Shown here in pieces: positions 18,212 through 26,978 of a DNA stretch of 64,000 nt. Each line of letters opens with the position of its first letter. Position 1 is the stretch's first letter. Where the stretch lies: the NCBI RefSeq assembly GCF_002078015.1, contig NZ_LWBP01000190.1, positions 1-64,000 on the forward strand. The letters run 5' to 3'. The position numbers and the translations under genes are program-made. The notes beneath the pieces are model-generated. The model ran no database searches. It worked only from the letters and a program-made list of their open reading frames with translations, and was not told the DNA's origin. This stretch comes from Niastella populi. GTDB taxonomy: Bacteria > Bacteroidota > Bacteroidia > Chitinophagales > Chitinophagaceae.

Positions 18212-20350
18212 TTGAAATTCTGGCTACTGACAACTGAATATCCGCCATTTCACGGAGGAGGTATAAGCACATATTGCTACCAAACAGGCCGTATGTTCGC
18301 TGATTCTAAGATAGAAATGACCACTTTCATTCCCGACGACTCTGTTTCGGATTACAAAGTATACAACACCCCGGAAGGAAACCGCCTTATCAAATTCAAT
18401 ACAAACCGTACCAAAACAACAGAAGCTTTTGGTTTTGCCGCCCGCCTCAGTTACGAATTCGCCAACATTGTTCAACATATCATAAAAATGGAAGGCCGGC
18501 CCGATATCATTGAAGCACAGGATTACCTGGGCATTGCCTGGTACCTGTTGCAGTTCAAACACCTTCTTTACGAGGAGGTAAAAGATGTTCCGGTTGTAAT
18601 AACCCTGCATTCACCGGCCTTTTTATACCTCGAGTATAACCGGGTGCCTACCTACCGGTTTCCCGATTTCCATACCTGCGAAATGGAAAAAGAAACGCTG
18701 GTTATGGCCGACTGGCTGATAGCGCCTACCCAATATATGGTTGATGCCATTCAACCCTACGTTGACCTGACTGCGAAAAATAAAACAGTAATCCGCAACC
18801 CGTATATTACTCCCACCCACAAGGTGGCTCATACAATAAAAAGGAATAAAATCGTTTATTATGGCAAGCTCTCGGCCCAGAAAGGCAGCTTTGAACTGTT
18901 ATCCTATTTCAAAAAAATGTGGGATACCGGATTTAAACATTCGCTGCACGTTATCGGTGGTACCGATATAGTATTTCATCCAGAGCAGTTAACGATGGGG
19001 CAGATTGTCAGCAAACAATATGAACAATATCTCAAAAACGGTCAATTGCTGTTGCACGGCAAAATAAAACCTGAGTTTATTGAGCAGGAGCTGCATAGCG
19101 CCCATGTGATCATTGTGCCCAGTATAGTCGACAACCTGCCGTATGTGGTCATTGAAGCCATGGCCCTCGGCAAAGTGGTGCTGGCATCAGTACAGGGAGG
19201 CCAGCGCGAAATGATAGAACATGGCGTAAGCGGATTTTTGTTCGACCATACTATTGAAGGCGATTTTGAGGAAAAGCTTAAACTGGTTATTTCATTAACC
19301 GATGAGCAGATAGCCGCCATTGGCAAAGCAGCCAAAGCGCAGGTGGCCGCCATGTACGACCCTGCCGTGATCAAAGAACAAAAACTGCCATTACTAAACG
19401 ACATTATAAAAAATAAAAAGACTTCGACAACCTACCCATTTTTGTATCAGAATCAGTTCAAACCGGTTGCAGGAAACGGAAACCTGTTGAGCGTTGTTAT
19501 ACCATATTACAATATGGGCAAATACATAAAGGAGTGTGTGCAATCGGTAAAATCTTCTACCTGGCGCAACATCGAGATCCTGATCATCAACGACGGAAGC
19601 ACCGAGGCAGAAAGCCTGGACGTATTAAAAGAAATGGAAAAAACAGCCGGCGTTACGGTATTTCATAAACCAAATGAAGGGTTGGCCTTTACCCGCAATT
19701 ACGGGGCGGGAAAAGCGAACGGCGATTGGCTGGCATTCCTCGACGCCGATGACCTGGTAACACCCGAATATTATGAAAAAGCGTTGCGGGTACTTAAACA
19801 GTACGACAACGTGTTCTTTGCCGGAAGTTTTGTTCAGTATTTTGAAGATACCAACCGGAAATGGGCAACCTTTACCCCCCAGCCGCCCTATGCGCTGGTG
19901 CATAACCCGGTTAACAGCAGCGGCCTGGTTTATAAAAAAGCCGCCTTCCTGGCAGCAGGGCTGAATGATAAAACCGTAGACTACGGCCTGGAAGATTATG
20001 AAAGTGTAATCCATTTGTTGTCAGAAGGATATAACGGAGTTGTTTTGCCAGAGTTCCTTTTCCGTTACCGGGTGCGCGGCGACTCTATGATAAGAAAAAT
20101 AACGCGGGAAAAGCTCCTGTATTCTTATAAATACATCGCCGAGAAACATAGCTCTTATTATAGTACATTTGCAACCCAAATAAACAATTTATTGAATGCG
20201 AACGGTCCTGGTTTTCTTTTTGATAACCCAACCTTTGCGGTGAATGTGGTTACAAATGCCGAGAACAACAGCTGGTTATACAGGAAGGCCAAAGCGTTTG
20301 TAAAGAGGAATAAAACATTAAAAAAAATAGCCCTGCGCTTAAAAAAATAA
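18212..20350 (+). CDS. Bifunctional GT4-GT2 glycosyltransferase
   Basis: 712 residues with two full catalytic domains. GT4 (about 1-400) has EYPPFHGGGISTYCYQ, ITLHSPAFLYLEY, KIVYYGKLSAQKGSFELL and VDNLPYVVIEAMALGK, where Asp replaces the first Glu of EX7E. GT2 (about 425-712) has LSVVIPYYNMG, ILIINDGSTEAE, FLDADDLVTPEY (about 508) and YGLEDYESVIHL. The start is TTG at 18212: the encoded KFWLLTTEYP matches the ATG-initiated KYWLLTTVYT of the preceding paralogue, so the unusual start is well supported. Two domains in one chain probably add consecutive sugars. The ABC transporter follows 7 bp later. Confidence 0.88.
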   Translation: MKFWLLTTEYPPFHGGGISTYCYQTGRMFADSKIEMTTFIPDDSVSDYKVYNTPEGNRLIKFNTNRTKTTEAFGFAARLSYEFANIVQHIIKMEGRPDIIEAQDYLGIAWYLLQFKHLLYEEVKDVPVVITLHSPAFLYLEYNRVPTYRFPDFHTCEMEKETLVMADWLIAPTQYMVDAIQPYVDLTAKNKTVIRNPYITPTHKVAHTIKRNKIVYYGKLSAQKGSFELLSYFKKMWDTGFKHSLHVIGGTDIVFHPEQLTMGQIVSKQYEQYLKNGQLLLHGKIKPEFIEQELHSAHVIIVPSIVDNLPYVVIEAMALGKVVLASVQGGQREMIEHGVSGFLFDHTIEGDFEEKLKLVISLTDEQIAAIGKAAKAQVAAMYDPAVIKEQKLPLLNDIIKNKKTSTTYPFLYQNQFKPVAGNGNLLSVVIPYYNMGKYIKECVQSVKSSTWRNIEILIINDGSTEAESLDVLKEMEKTAGVTVFHKPNEGLAFTRNYGAGKANGDWLAFLDADDLVTPEYYEKALRVLKQYDNVFFAGSFVQYFEDTNRKWATFTPQPPYALVHNPVNSSGLVYKKAAFLAAGLNDKTVDYGLEDYESVIHLLSEGYNGVVLPEFLFRYRVRGDSMIRKITREKLLYSYKYIAEKHSSYYSTFATQINNLLNANGPGFLFDNPTFAVNVVTNAENNSWLYRKAKAFVKRNKTLKKIALRLKK

Positions 20351-20357
20351 ATAGTTA

Positions 20358-21155
20358 ATGATCGTATCAATTTTAACAGACTGGTTCAAACGATCAAACA
20401 AGTCGGAACGGCTTTGGTTGCTTGCCAAGATCGAGTTTAAACTAAGGTATTATGAAAACAAACTCGGTTTGTTCTGGGCGTTGATAAAGCCCCTGATGGA
20501 CATAGCTATTTATTATGTGGTGTTTCAGGTGATCATGAAACAAAACATTCCGGCTTTTGCTTCTTACCTGTTTATCGGGCTCATCATCTGGAACTTCTTT
20601 CTTGAATCAACCACCGGCACCGTTCAGATCCTGAACACAAAAAAATATTTGTACGAATACAGCAACATGAACAAGCTGGAAATTTATGTTTCCACGCTGT
20701 TGAGCAACTCCATTGGTTTCTTTTTCAACTTCATCATGTTCCTTTTATTCTTCAACTTTATTGAACGTGGAACATCCCACAGTAACCTGCAAACGCTTTG
20801 GATAATACCGCTGTTTATCAATCTATATATGCTGGCACTTGCCACTTCGCTCATCATTTCGAACATTTACGTTATTGCAAAAGACATTACGCAGATCTGG
20901 CAGGTATTTACACAGGTGTTGTTCTTTTTATCACCAATACTTTATAACCTCGATAAATTTAAAGAAGCTTTACCCACGTTCGATTACCTTAATCCTTTAG
21001 CGGGTATCATTATCAATGCCCGTAAAATAACCATGGAAGGAACCAGCCCCGATCTCAAATTATTCATGTTCGATTTCGGGTATGCTGTTTTATTATTAAT
21101 CTTCGGATTGTTCCTTTTAAACAAATTAGGATCAAAAGCTGCTGAAAAACTATAA
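20358..21155 (+). CDS. wzm: ABC-2 type polysaccharide exporter, membrane subunit (Wzm/KpsM-like)
   Basis: 265 residues with six predicted membrane helices and the family N-terminus: a cytoplasmic amphipathic stretch (LLAKIEFKLRYYENKLGLFWALIKPLMDI) leading into helix 1. The C-terminal part holds SPILYNLDKF and NPLAGIIINARK, typical of ABC2_membrane exporters of O-polysaccharide or teichoic acid. It partners the ATPase gene 2 bp downstream to move lipid-linked glycan across the inner membrane. Confidence 0.9.
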   Translation: MIVSILTDWFKRSNKSERLWLLAKIEFKLRYYENKLGLFWALIKPLMDIAIYYVVFQVIMKQNIPAFASYLFIGLIIWNFFLESTTGTVQILNTKKYLYEYSNMNKLEIYVSTLLSNSIGFFFNFIMFLLFFNFIERGTSHSNLQTLWIIPLFINLYMLALATSLIISNIYVIAKDITQIWQVFTQVLFFLSPILYNLDKFKEALPTFDYLNPLAGIIINARKITMEGTSPDLKLFMFDFGYAVLLLIFGLFLLNKLGSKAAEKL

Positions 21156-21157
21156 AC

Positions 21158-21895
21158 ATGACAAAGGCGTTGGCCATACAGGCTAAAGGGATCAGTAAAA
21201 CTTTTCACATTTCCGAAGACAGTCATAATACCGTAAAACACCGGTTATTCAACCTGTTCAACCCTCCCCGTTCGAAAAAAGTACCGGCCATAAAGCCCAT
21301 GGACTTTGAAATATACAAAGGCGAATGTATTGGTATACTGGGAAGAAATGGTTGCGGTAAATCAACCCTCATCAGGTTGCTGGCCGGCGTATTTCCCATT
21401 GATACCGGCGAAATAAACATTAACGGCACTACGCTGTTGATGAACCTCGGCGTAGGCATGAGCCATCAGCTAACCGCCCGTGAGAACATTTATGTATCAG
21501 CTTCCGTGCTGGGGTTAAAGATCAAAGAAATCGACGCTATTTTCGATACGATCGTAGACTTCGCAGAGCTTCGTGAATTTGTTGATACCAAGATCAAATA
21601 TTTTTCATCGGGGATGGTGGCAAGACTGGGATTCTCCATTGCCGTAAATGCAGGCGCCGATATCATGTTCCTCGATGAGATCTTCGCCGTGGGCGATATG
21701 AAGTTCCAGGAAAAAGCCATCAAAGTATTTGAATCGAGCTGGATCGAAGGAAAGACCGTCATCCTCGTGAGCCATAGCATGGATGTAGTACAGAAATATT
21801 GCAACCGCACCGCCTTTATGAAAAATGGCAGCCTGATATATTTTGGCGATACCGATAAAGCGATCCAGATGTATATTGACGATAATCATCAGTAG
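21158..21895 (+). CDS. wzt: ABC-type polysaccharide exporter ATPase (Wzt/KpsT/TagH-like)
   Basis: 245 residues. Walker A GRNGCGKST (62-70), a Q-loop-equivalent region near LGVGMSHQLTAREN, signature YFSSGMVARLGF (148-159), Walker B IMFLDEIFAVGD (169-180) and the switch histidine in LVSHSMD are all present. There is no C-terminal carbohydrate-binding domain of the kind used by E. coli O9a Wzt, so substrate recognition is probably not terminator-dependent. The last 7 bp overlap the convergent Wzy-like gene. Confidence 0.92.
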   Translation: MTKALAIQAKGISKTFHISEDSHNTVKHRLFNLFNPPRSKKVPAIKPMDFEIYKGECIGILGRNGCGKSTLIRLLAGVFPIDTGEININGTTLLMNLGVGMSHQLTARENIYVSASVLGLKIKEIDAIFDTIVDFAELREFVDTKIKYFSSGMVARLGFSIAVNAGADIMFLDEIFAVGDMKFQEKAIKVFESSWIEGKTVILVSHSMDVVQKYCNRTAFMKNGSLIYFGDTDKAIQMYIDDNHQ

Positions 21896-23196
21896 CCTTT
21901 ACGAACAGGCTCCCTGTAACTTATTATAAAAGCGATAAAGAAAGAGAACATCATATTACCCATACTGCGGTCGAAATAAGTTTCGGTGCTGAACGACAGC
22001 ATGAAAGCCGCTATCACAAACAATCCGAAGATATCTCTGGTCTTTATGCCCTGGCGAATAGGTTCAAATAAAAAACCGTAGAGGAATAACAACAAACCTA
22101 CCGTTCCAAAACTGGCCCATATATCGAGGTAATTGTTGTGCATATTGCGCCGGCTGTCGTAGGCAAAATCAAAATGCCGGGCCTTGTACACTTTCATCAG
22201 CTCGGGCACTTTATCGCCCAACTGCACACCAAATACCGGATGCTGTTTTATCACTTCCCAGCCACAACTCCACACCGCCAGCCTGATGTTGGCGCCATTC
22301 CACTGATCGGGCGTTACCTCATCTCTGTTAAAATGGCTTTCCTCCCCCTTGTGTGAATAGTCGAAACTGGTATAGGCCAGCTCCCTGAAACGGTTCACTG
22401 TTTTTGGAAAGAAATTCACAAACAGGAACAAAGCGGCCGCTATTGAAACGGCAATTACTCCTAACTGTAAACCCTTTTTCTTTTGAATGGCACGCCACAC
22501 CGCCACTAAAATAATACTGCCATATAAAGTGGTGATGGCCATACGGCTGGCCATTAAAAAATTCCCCACCAGCAAAACAAAAAAGCAGGCATAGATCCAC
22601 CCTTTTTTACTCACCAGGGCAGACTTTATACTGATCAAATAACCAAAGGAAAAAACAGCCAGGTTCACCAGCAAAGCAATATAAACTGATTGTTTATCGA
22701 TGAGGTAAGTAAGGTTATCATTATATAACAACGAAGCATCCTGTAAAGAGATACTTTGATAACCCGCATAAATAATACAGAGCAGCACGGTGATCGTTGT
22801 GATCACGGCATACGAAAACAGTATCCTTTCTTTCAGCGCCTGTTTTATGAACACCAGTCCCAGTGAAACCGGGAACACAAACAACGGCATACGCACCACG
22901 GCCCAGGAAAATCCTTCCTCCTGATCTTTCGAAAGGAACGCACTGACAATATGCAGCACGTAGAACAGGGCCATGGCAATGGCTTCCGGCCGCCGGCGCA
23001 TCAACCGCTTTTTTTCGCGGAAAGAATTATAAACAAAAAAGCAGTATACCGACAAAAGGACCAACGCCGTAACATTTACCGATGGGATATGAGCAGGGTA
23101 AAAGGTGATAAGAAATATGCCCACCAGCACATATAAGATTTTATCCTTTACAGTCAATAAACCAGCCTGGTCATCCATCAAAAACAGGGATCGCAT
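21889..23196 (-). CDS. O-antigen ligase/polymerase-like membrane protein (Wzy/WaaL superfamily)
   Basis: 435 residues with 10-12 hydrophobic helices and one large periplasmic loop (about 255-345). That loop carries an arginine/histidine-containing WSCGWEVIKQHPVFGVQLGD and RHFDFAYDSRRNMHNNYLDIWASFG, the hallmark of Wzy_C/O-antigen ligase proteins (HNxYLxxxxxxG). A TTG at 23220 is in frame, but the ATG at 23196 is preceded by AAGGAG at proper spacing and is chosen. It either polymerises repeat units or joins glycan to lipid or protein in the periplasm. Two other members of this superfamily lie at 25761 and 29199. Confidence 0.85.
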   Translation of the reverse strand: MRSLFLMDDQAGLLTVKDKILYVLVGIFLITFYPAHIPSVNVTALVLLSVYCFFVYNSFREKKRLMRRRPEAIAMALFYVLHIVSAFLSKDQEEGFSWAVVRMPLFVFPVSLGLVFIKQALKERILFSYAVITTITVLLCIIYAGYQSISLQDASLLYNDNLTYLIDKQSVYIALLVNLAVFSFGYLISIKSALVSKKGWIYACFFVLLVGNFLMASRMAITTLYGSIILVAVWRAIQKKKGLQLGVIAVSIAAALFLFVNFFPKTVNRFRELAYTSFDYSHKGEESHFNRDEVTPDQWNGANIRLAVWSCGWEVIKQHPVFGVQLGDKVPELMKVYKARHFDFAYDSRRNMHNNYLDIWASFGTVGLLLFLYGFLFEPIRQGIKTRDIFGLFVIAAFMLSFSTETYFDRSMGNMMFSFFIAFIISYREPVRKGY

Positions 23197-23370
23197 ATAG
23201 GGTATCTCCTTTACGGGCAAAAATACAGTTACCCGGTTATTTACAGCAATTATATACCGCTATTTAACGAATTCATGATGCCTGTGTTGCCCCCCACTGC
23301 CGCCAAAATAAAATTTACCACAGGCAACTCTACCGCAGTTTACTACGAATTATAGAATAAGAAAGGCATC

Positions 23371-24450
23371 ATGAAAGTCGCGCTCATTACCAGGTCAACT
23401 TTATATTCCGTAAAAGGGGGAGATACCTTTCAGATCATCAATACAGCCCGGGAATTAAAGCGGCTGGGAATAGCCGCCGACATTACATTAACCAATCAAC
23501 CTGTTCAATACCGGCAATACGATCTGCTGCACTTTTTCAATATCGTGCGGCCGGCAGATATCGTGTGCCATATTACCCGGTCGAAAAAGCCATTTGTGGT
23601 TTCGCCTAACCTGGTCAACTATCATGAATATGACCAGTTGTACCGAAAAGGAATCGCCGGTTCGTTGTTCCGTTTTCTGCCAAAGAATAGTATCGAGTAC
23701 ATAAAAACAATCGCCCGCTGGGCGCAGGGCAATGATGTATTGATGAGCAGGTCGTATTTATGGAAGGGGCATAAACAAAGCATTCAAAAAATATTGCAAC
23801 AGGCAGCCCGCATCCTGCCCAACACGAAACTGGAATACGACCAGTTGGCCGGGTTCAATGTACAGCTGCCTGGTTACACCCTTGTTCCCAATGGCATTGA
23901 CCCGGCTTTATTTACGTTGAAGAACGATCGGCCCAAAGACCCCGCACTGGTATTATGCGTGGCAAGAATAGAAGGCCTCAAAAACCAGCTGAACCTGATA
24001 AAAGCGCTTAACAATACCAGGTACCGGCTGGTGATCATTGGCAACCCTGCCCCTAATCAGTTACCCTATTATTTCGAATGCCGCAAACAGGCAGCAGCCA
24101 ATATTTCCTTTATAAATCACCTGCCACAGGACGCCTTGACCGACTGGTACCAGCTGGCCGGTATTCATATTTTACCAAGCTGGTTCGAAACCTGCGGCCT
24201 TTCTACCCTTGAAGCAGCCGCTATGGGTTGCAGGGTAGTGATAACCGATAAAGGATATACCCGCGAATACTTCGGGGATGAAGCCGTGTATTGCGACCCC
24301 GCATCGCCCGAAAGTATTTTTGCCGCGGTAGAAAAAGCGGCATCAGCACCGGCAACCGATACGCTCAGCAACAAAATAATGGCCCAATACACCTGGCAAC
24401 AGGCAGCATCGCAAACGGCAATCGCATATAAACAAGTACTACAACTATGA
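23371..24450 (+). CDS. Family 4 glycosyltransferase
   Basis: 359 residues, GT-B fold. The N-lobe begins KVALITRSTLYSVKGGDTFQI (glycine loop), the C-lobe begins near LVLCVARIEGLKNQLNLI, and the EX7E-type site is in SWFETCGLSTLEAAAMGC. The short connecting segment YTLVPNGIDPALF is standard for GT4. The stop overlaps the next start by ATGA, so the two transferases are co-translated. Confidence 0.9.
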   Translation: MKVALITRSTLYSVKGGDTFQIINTARELKRLGIAADITLTNQPVQYRQYDLLHFFNIVRPADIVCHITRSKKPFVVSPNLVNYHEYDQLYRKGIAGSLFRFLPKNSIEYIKTIARWAQGNDVLMSRSYLWKGHKQSIQKILQQAARILPNTKLEYDQLAGFNVQLPGYTLVPNGIDPALFTLKNDRPKDPALVLCVARIEGLKNQLNLIKALNNTRYRLVIIGNPAPNQLPYYFECRKQAAANISFINHLPQDALTDWYQLAGIHILPSWFETCGLSTLEAAAMGCRVVITDKGYTREYFGDEAVYCDPASPESIFAAVEKAASAPATDTLSNKIMAQYTWQQAASQTAIAYKQVLQL

Positions 24451-25586
24451 CACTACGGATAGGCATATTAGGTACCCGGGGCATCCCCAATCACTACGGC
24501 GGATTTGAACAGTTTGCCGAATACCTGTCAACAGGTTTGGTGGCAAAAGGACATGAGGTTTTTGTATACAATTCCCACAACCACCCTTACAATAGCAGTA
24601 CCTGGAACGATGTTCAGCTTATTCACTGTTATGATCCCGAATACCAGTTGGGCAGTTTTGGGCAATTCATCTATGACTTCAACTGCATCATCGATGCCAG
24701 GCGGCGTAATTTCGACGTGATCCTGATGCTGGGTTTCACCAGCAGTTCGGCCTGGGGCTGGTTCTACCCCCAACAAAGCACGCTCATCTTCAATATGGAC
24801 GGGCTTGAATGGAAGCGCACCAAGTATTCAAAACCGGTGCAGAAGTTCCTGATGCTGGCCGAAAAGCTGGCTGTTCGGTTCAGCCATTATCATATTGCCG
24901 ACTCCATAGTTATTCAATCATACCTGAAAAGCAAATATGCCATCAGCAGCGAACATATTCCCTATGGTGCAGAAATACTCGACAATGAAGATGAAAGCCT
25001 GTTACAGGAATATGGCGTAAAAAAACACGGGTATTATATCCTGATGGCCCGCATGGCCGCTGAGAACAATATCGAAATGATACTCGATGGGTTTCATGCC
25101 AGCAATAGCACAAAACAATTCCTGGTAATTGGTTCGGTCGACAATAAACTGGGCCGGCAACTGGTTCAGAAATTCAAACACGATAAACGGATCGTTTTCA
25201 CCGGCGGCATTTACAATCATCCGCAAAAGATCCACACACTCAAATACTACTCCAACCTGTATTTCCACGGCCACAGTGTAGGCGGAACCAACCCATCGTT
25301 ACTGGAAGCCATGGCCAGCCGGGCGCTGGTAGCGGCGCATGAGAATGCCTTTAACCGCTCGGTATTACAGGACGATGCATTTTATTTTTCTTCGCCTTAC
25401 GAAGTAAAAGGGCTTATTGAAAACATCAGCCGCGGCGAAGAGCAGTCGTGTATGATCGATCGCAACCTGCAAAAAATAAAGGAACAGTTCAACTGGGAAA
25501 CGGTGATAAAGAAATATGAGGACTTTTTACAAAGGTGTGTAGTAGAGAAAATGAGCCGCTCGTTGAAAGAGAAACCTACTATGTAA
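24447..25586 (+). CDS. DUF1972-containing family 4 glycosyltransferase
   Basis: 379 residues. The N-terminal RIGILGTRGIPNHYGGFEQF motif is the signature of DUF1972, found in rhamnosyltransferase-like GT4 proteins of O-antigen and EPS loci. The C-lobe has YYILMARMAAENNIEMIL, HGHSVGGTNPSLLEAMAS with the distal catalytic-site Glu, and a helical C-terminus. It is translationally coupled (ATGA) to the upstream GT4. Rhamnose as donor sugar is a family tendency, not something visible here. Confidence 0.88.
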   Translation: MTLRIGILGTRGIPNHYGGFEQFAEYLSTGLVAKGHEVFVYNSHNHPYNSSTWNDVQLIHCYDPEYQLGSFGQFIYDFNCIIDARRRNFDVILMLGFTSSSAWGWFYPQQSTLIFNMDGLEWKRTKYSKPVQKFLMLAEKLAVRFSHYHIADSIVIQSYLKSKYAISSEHIPYGAEILDNEDESLLQEYGVKKHGYYILMARMAAENNIEMILDGFHASNSTKQFLVIGSVDNKLGRQLVQKFKHDKRIVFTGGIYNHPQKIHTLKYYSNLYFHGHSVGGTNPSLLEAMASRALVAAHENAFNRSVLQDDAFYFSSPYEVKGLIENISRGEEQSCMIDRNLQKIKEQFNWETVIKKYEDFLQRCVVEKMSRSLKEKPTM

Positions 25587-25587
25587 A

Positions 25588-25781
25588 GTTGACGAGTTAA
25601 CGGGTTGACGGGTTAACGGGTTGACGAGTTAAGGGGTTGATAAAGGTGATAGAGATGATAAAGGAAATGCGGTTAGCATGCTAAGGAATGTAGGGTAGCG
25701 AGGCAAACCTAAAGTAGTAAACTATGAAGCAGGAGCCTTTCACGTTTGCCGTTTCACGATTCACGATTGCCGTTTCACGAC
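25588..25781. repeat. Short tandem repeats (8 bp GGGTTGAC/GGGTTAAC type and 7 bp CACGATT type)
   Basis: Directly after the DUF1972 gene, 25588-25641 consists of six or seven 8 bp units alternating GGGTTGAC, GGGTTAAC and GAGTTAAC. At 25738-25781 a second block of TTCACGATT/GCCGTTTCACG units runs into the 3' end of the convergent membrane gene. No ORF or terminator hairpin is seen between them. Confidence 0.75.
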
Positions 25782-26960
25782 ATCATACTCCTTAAACACC
25801 GGCGTAAAAACAATCACCCAGATAACATACTCCGCCACATTTGTAATAAAACTCCCCGTAAACTGGTAAATAAAAATAAAGGCGAACAAAAGCAGCCGGT
25901 AATAATTACGCCATACCCTGGTATACACAAATAAAAACCATTCCGTTAGTATTCTTACAATAAAACCAACCCAGCCAAACAACGCCAGGGTTTCAGCGGC
26001 CGCGTTGGGAATAGCCACCCGCACGGTATCGTAACTATACCCATAATAATCGCGAATGAGATCAAAACCCAGGATCTTGATCTGTCCCGCACCAATGCCC
26101 CACCAGTAACTCTTTTTTTCAAGCAACTGACCGGCCAGCCAGAATGCTTCAAACGTTCTGCCCCGGCCCGACGAATCTTTTCCCGAAAGCACATTACCGA
26201 TACGAACAAACAGGATATTCTCAGGAAAGAAAATAAAGCCGGCCATTACCGCCGCCATGCCGGTCACTATTGCTATTCCGGCAAGGTTCACGAACCGTTT
26301 ATTGCGGATAAACGTTCTGAAGTAAACCACCGATGTAATAACCAGCGCCATTACCAGTGAACCGATAACCCCTAATGAAAACGACAGTGCCAGCGGCAGC
26401 AGCAACATCACCAGCAATAACCAGCCATTGATCCTGTTCCGGTAAAAGATGAGCTGCAGCAAAAAATAACAAAACAAAGGGGTGAACAATAAGGCATAGT
26501 ATGAAGGCTCATACGTCAGCAGGCTCAACCGCTGTACAGCTTCTACCCCGGTAGTGATCAATTGTTCCGTCCACAGGAGGTGCGAATACGGCGTAAAGAA
26601 CAACGGTATGGCTATCAGGCAGCAAACAAAATTGATGATCAGCAGCTGATGAAGTATTTCGCCCGGGTGTTCGCACTTTATAAAGAAGGTATATGCTGCC
26701 CGGCAGAAAATATACACCAGCGTTATGTTCAACAGGGAAATGAAATAACTTTTTTCATCTACACCGAGGCTGAGATGAATAAGCACCACCGGCGCCAGCG
26801 CAAGCAGAAACGGCCACAATATTTCCTGGCGGCGCGTTATTACTACCCACACATACAGGAGCGGACTTAACAACGCCGTATAAGTCAATCCAAACGGCAA
26901 CCCGAATGAATTAATAAAGAAGTATATAAAGGCAACAGGAAAATATTTACTGAATCGCAT
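25761..26960 (-). CDS. Polytopic membrane protein, probable Wzy-like polysaccharide polymerase
   Basis: 399 residues with about 11 hydrophobic helices. A periplasmic loop around residues 265-325 contains SGRGRTFEAFWLAGQLLEKKSYWWGIGAGQ and AETLALFGWVG, resembling the G-hG-h-G/N-x-x-L-x-x-x-G loop of Wzy-type polymerases. Earlier, RLSLLTYEPSYYALLFTP includes the EPSxYA motif common in such proteins. GTG at 26966 is in frame, but the ATG at 26960, 7 bp after AAGG, is preferred. The flippase gene lies 18 bp upstream on the same strand, a normal wzx-wzy pairing. Confidence 0.75.
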   Translation of the reverse strand: MRFSKYFPVAFIYFFINSFGLPFGLTYTALLSPLLYVWVVITRRQEILWPFLLALAPVVLIHLSLGVDEKSYFISLLNITLVYIFCRAAYTFFIKCEHPGEILHQLLIINFVCCLIAIPLFFTPYSHLLWTEQLITTGVEAVQRLSLLTYEPSYYALLFTPLFCYFLLQLIFYRNRINGWLLLVMLLLPLALSFSLGVIGSLVMALVITSVVYFRTFIRNKRFVNLAGIAIVTGMAAVMAGFIFFPENILFVRIGNVLSGKDSSGRGRTFEAFWLAGQLLEKKSYWWGIGAGQIKILGFDLIRDYYGYSYDTVRVAIPNAAAETLALFGWVGFIVRILTEWFLFVYTRVWRNYYRLLLFAFIFIYQFTGSFITNVAEYVIWVIVFTPVFKEYDVVKRQS

Positions 26961-26978
26961 GCCCACCCTTGTATTGAT

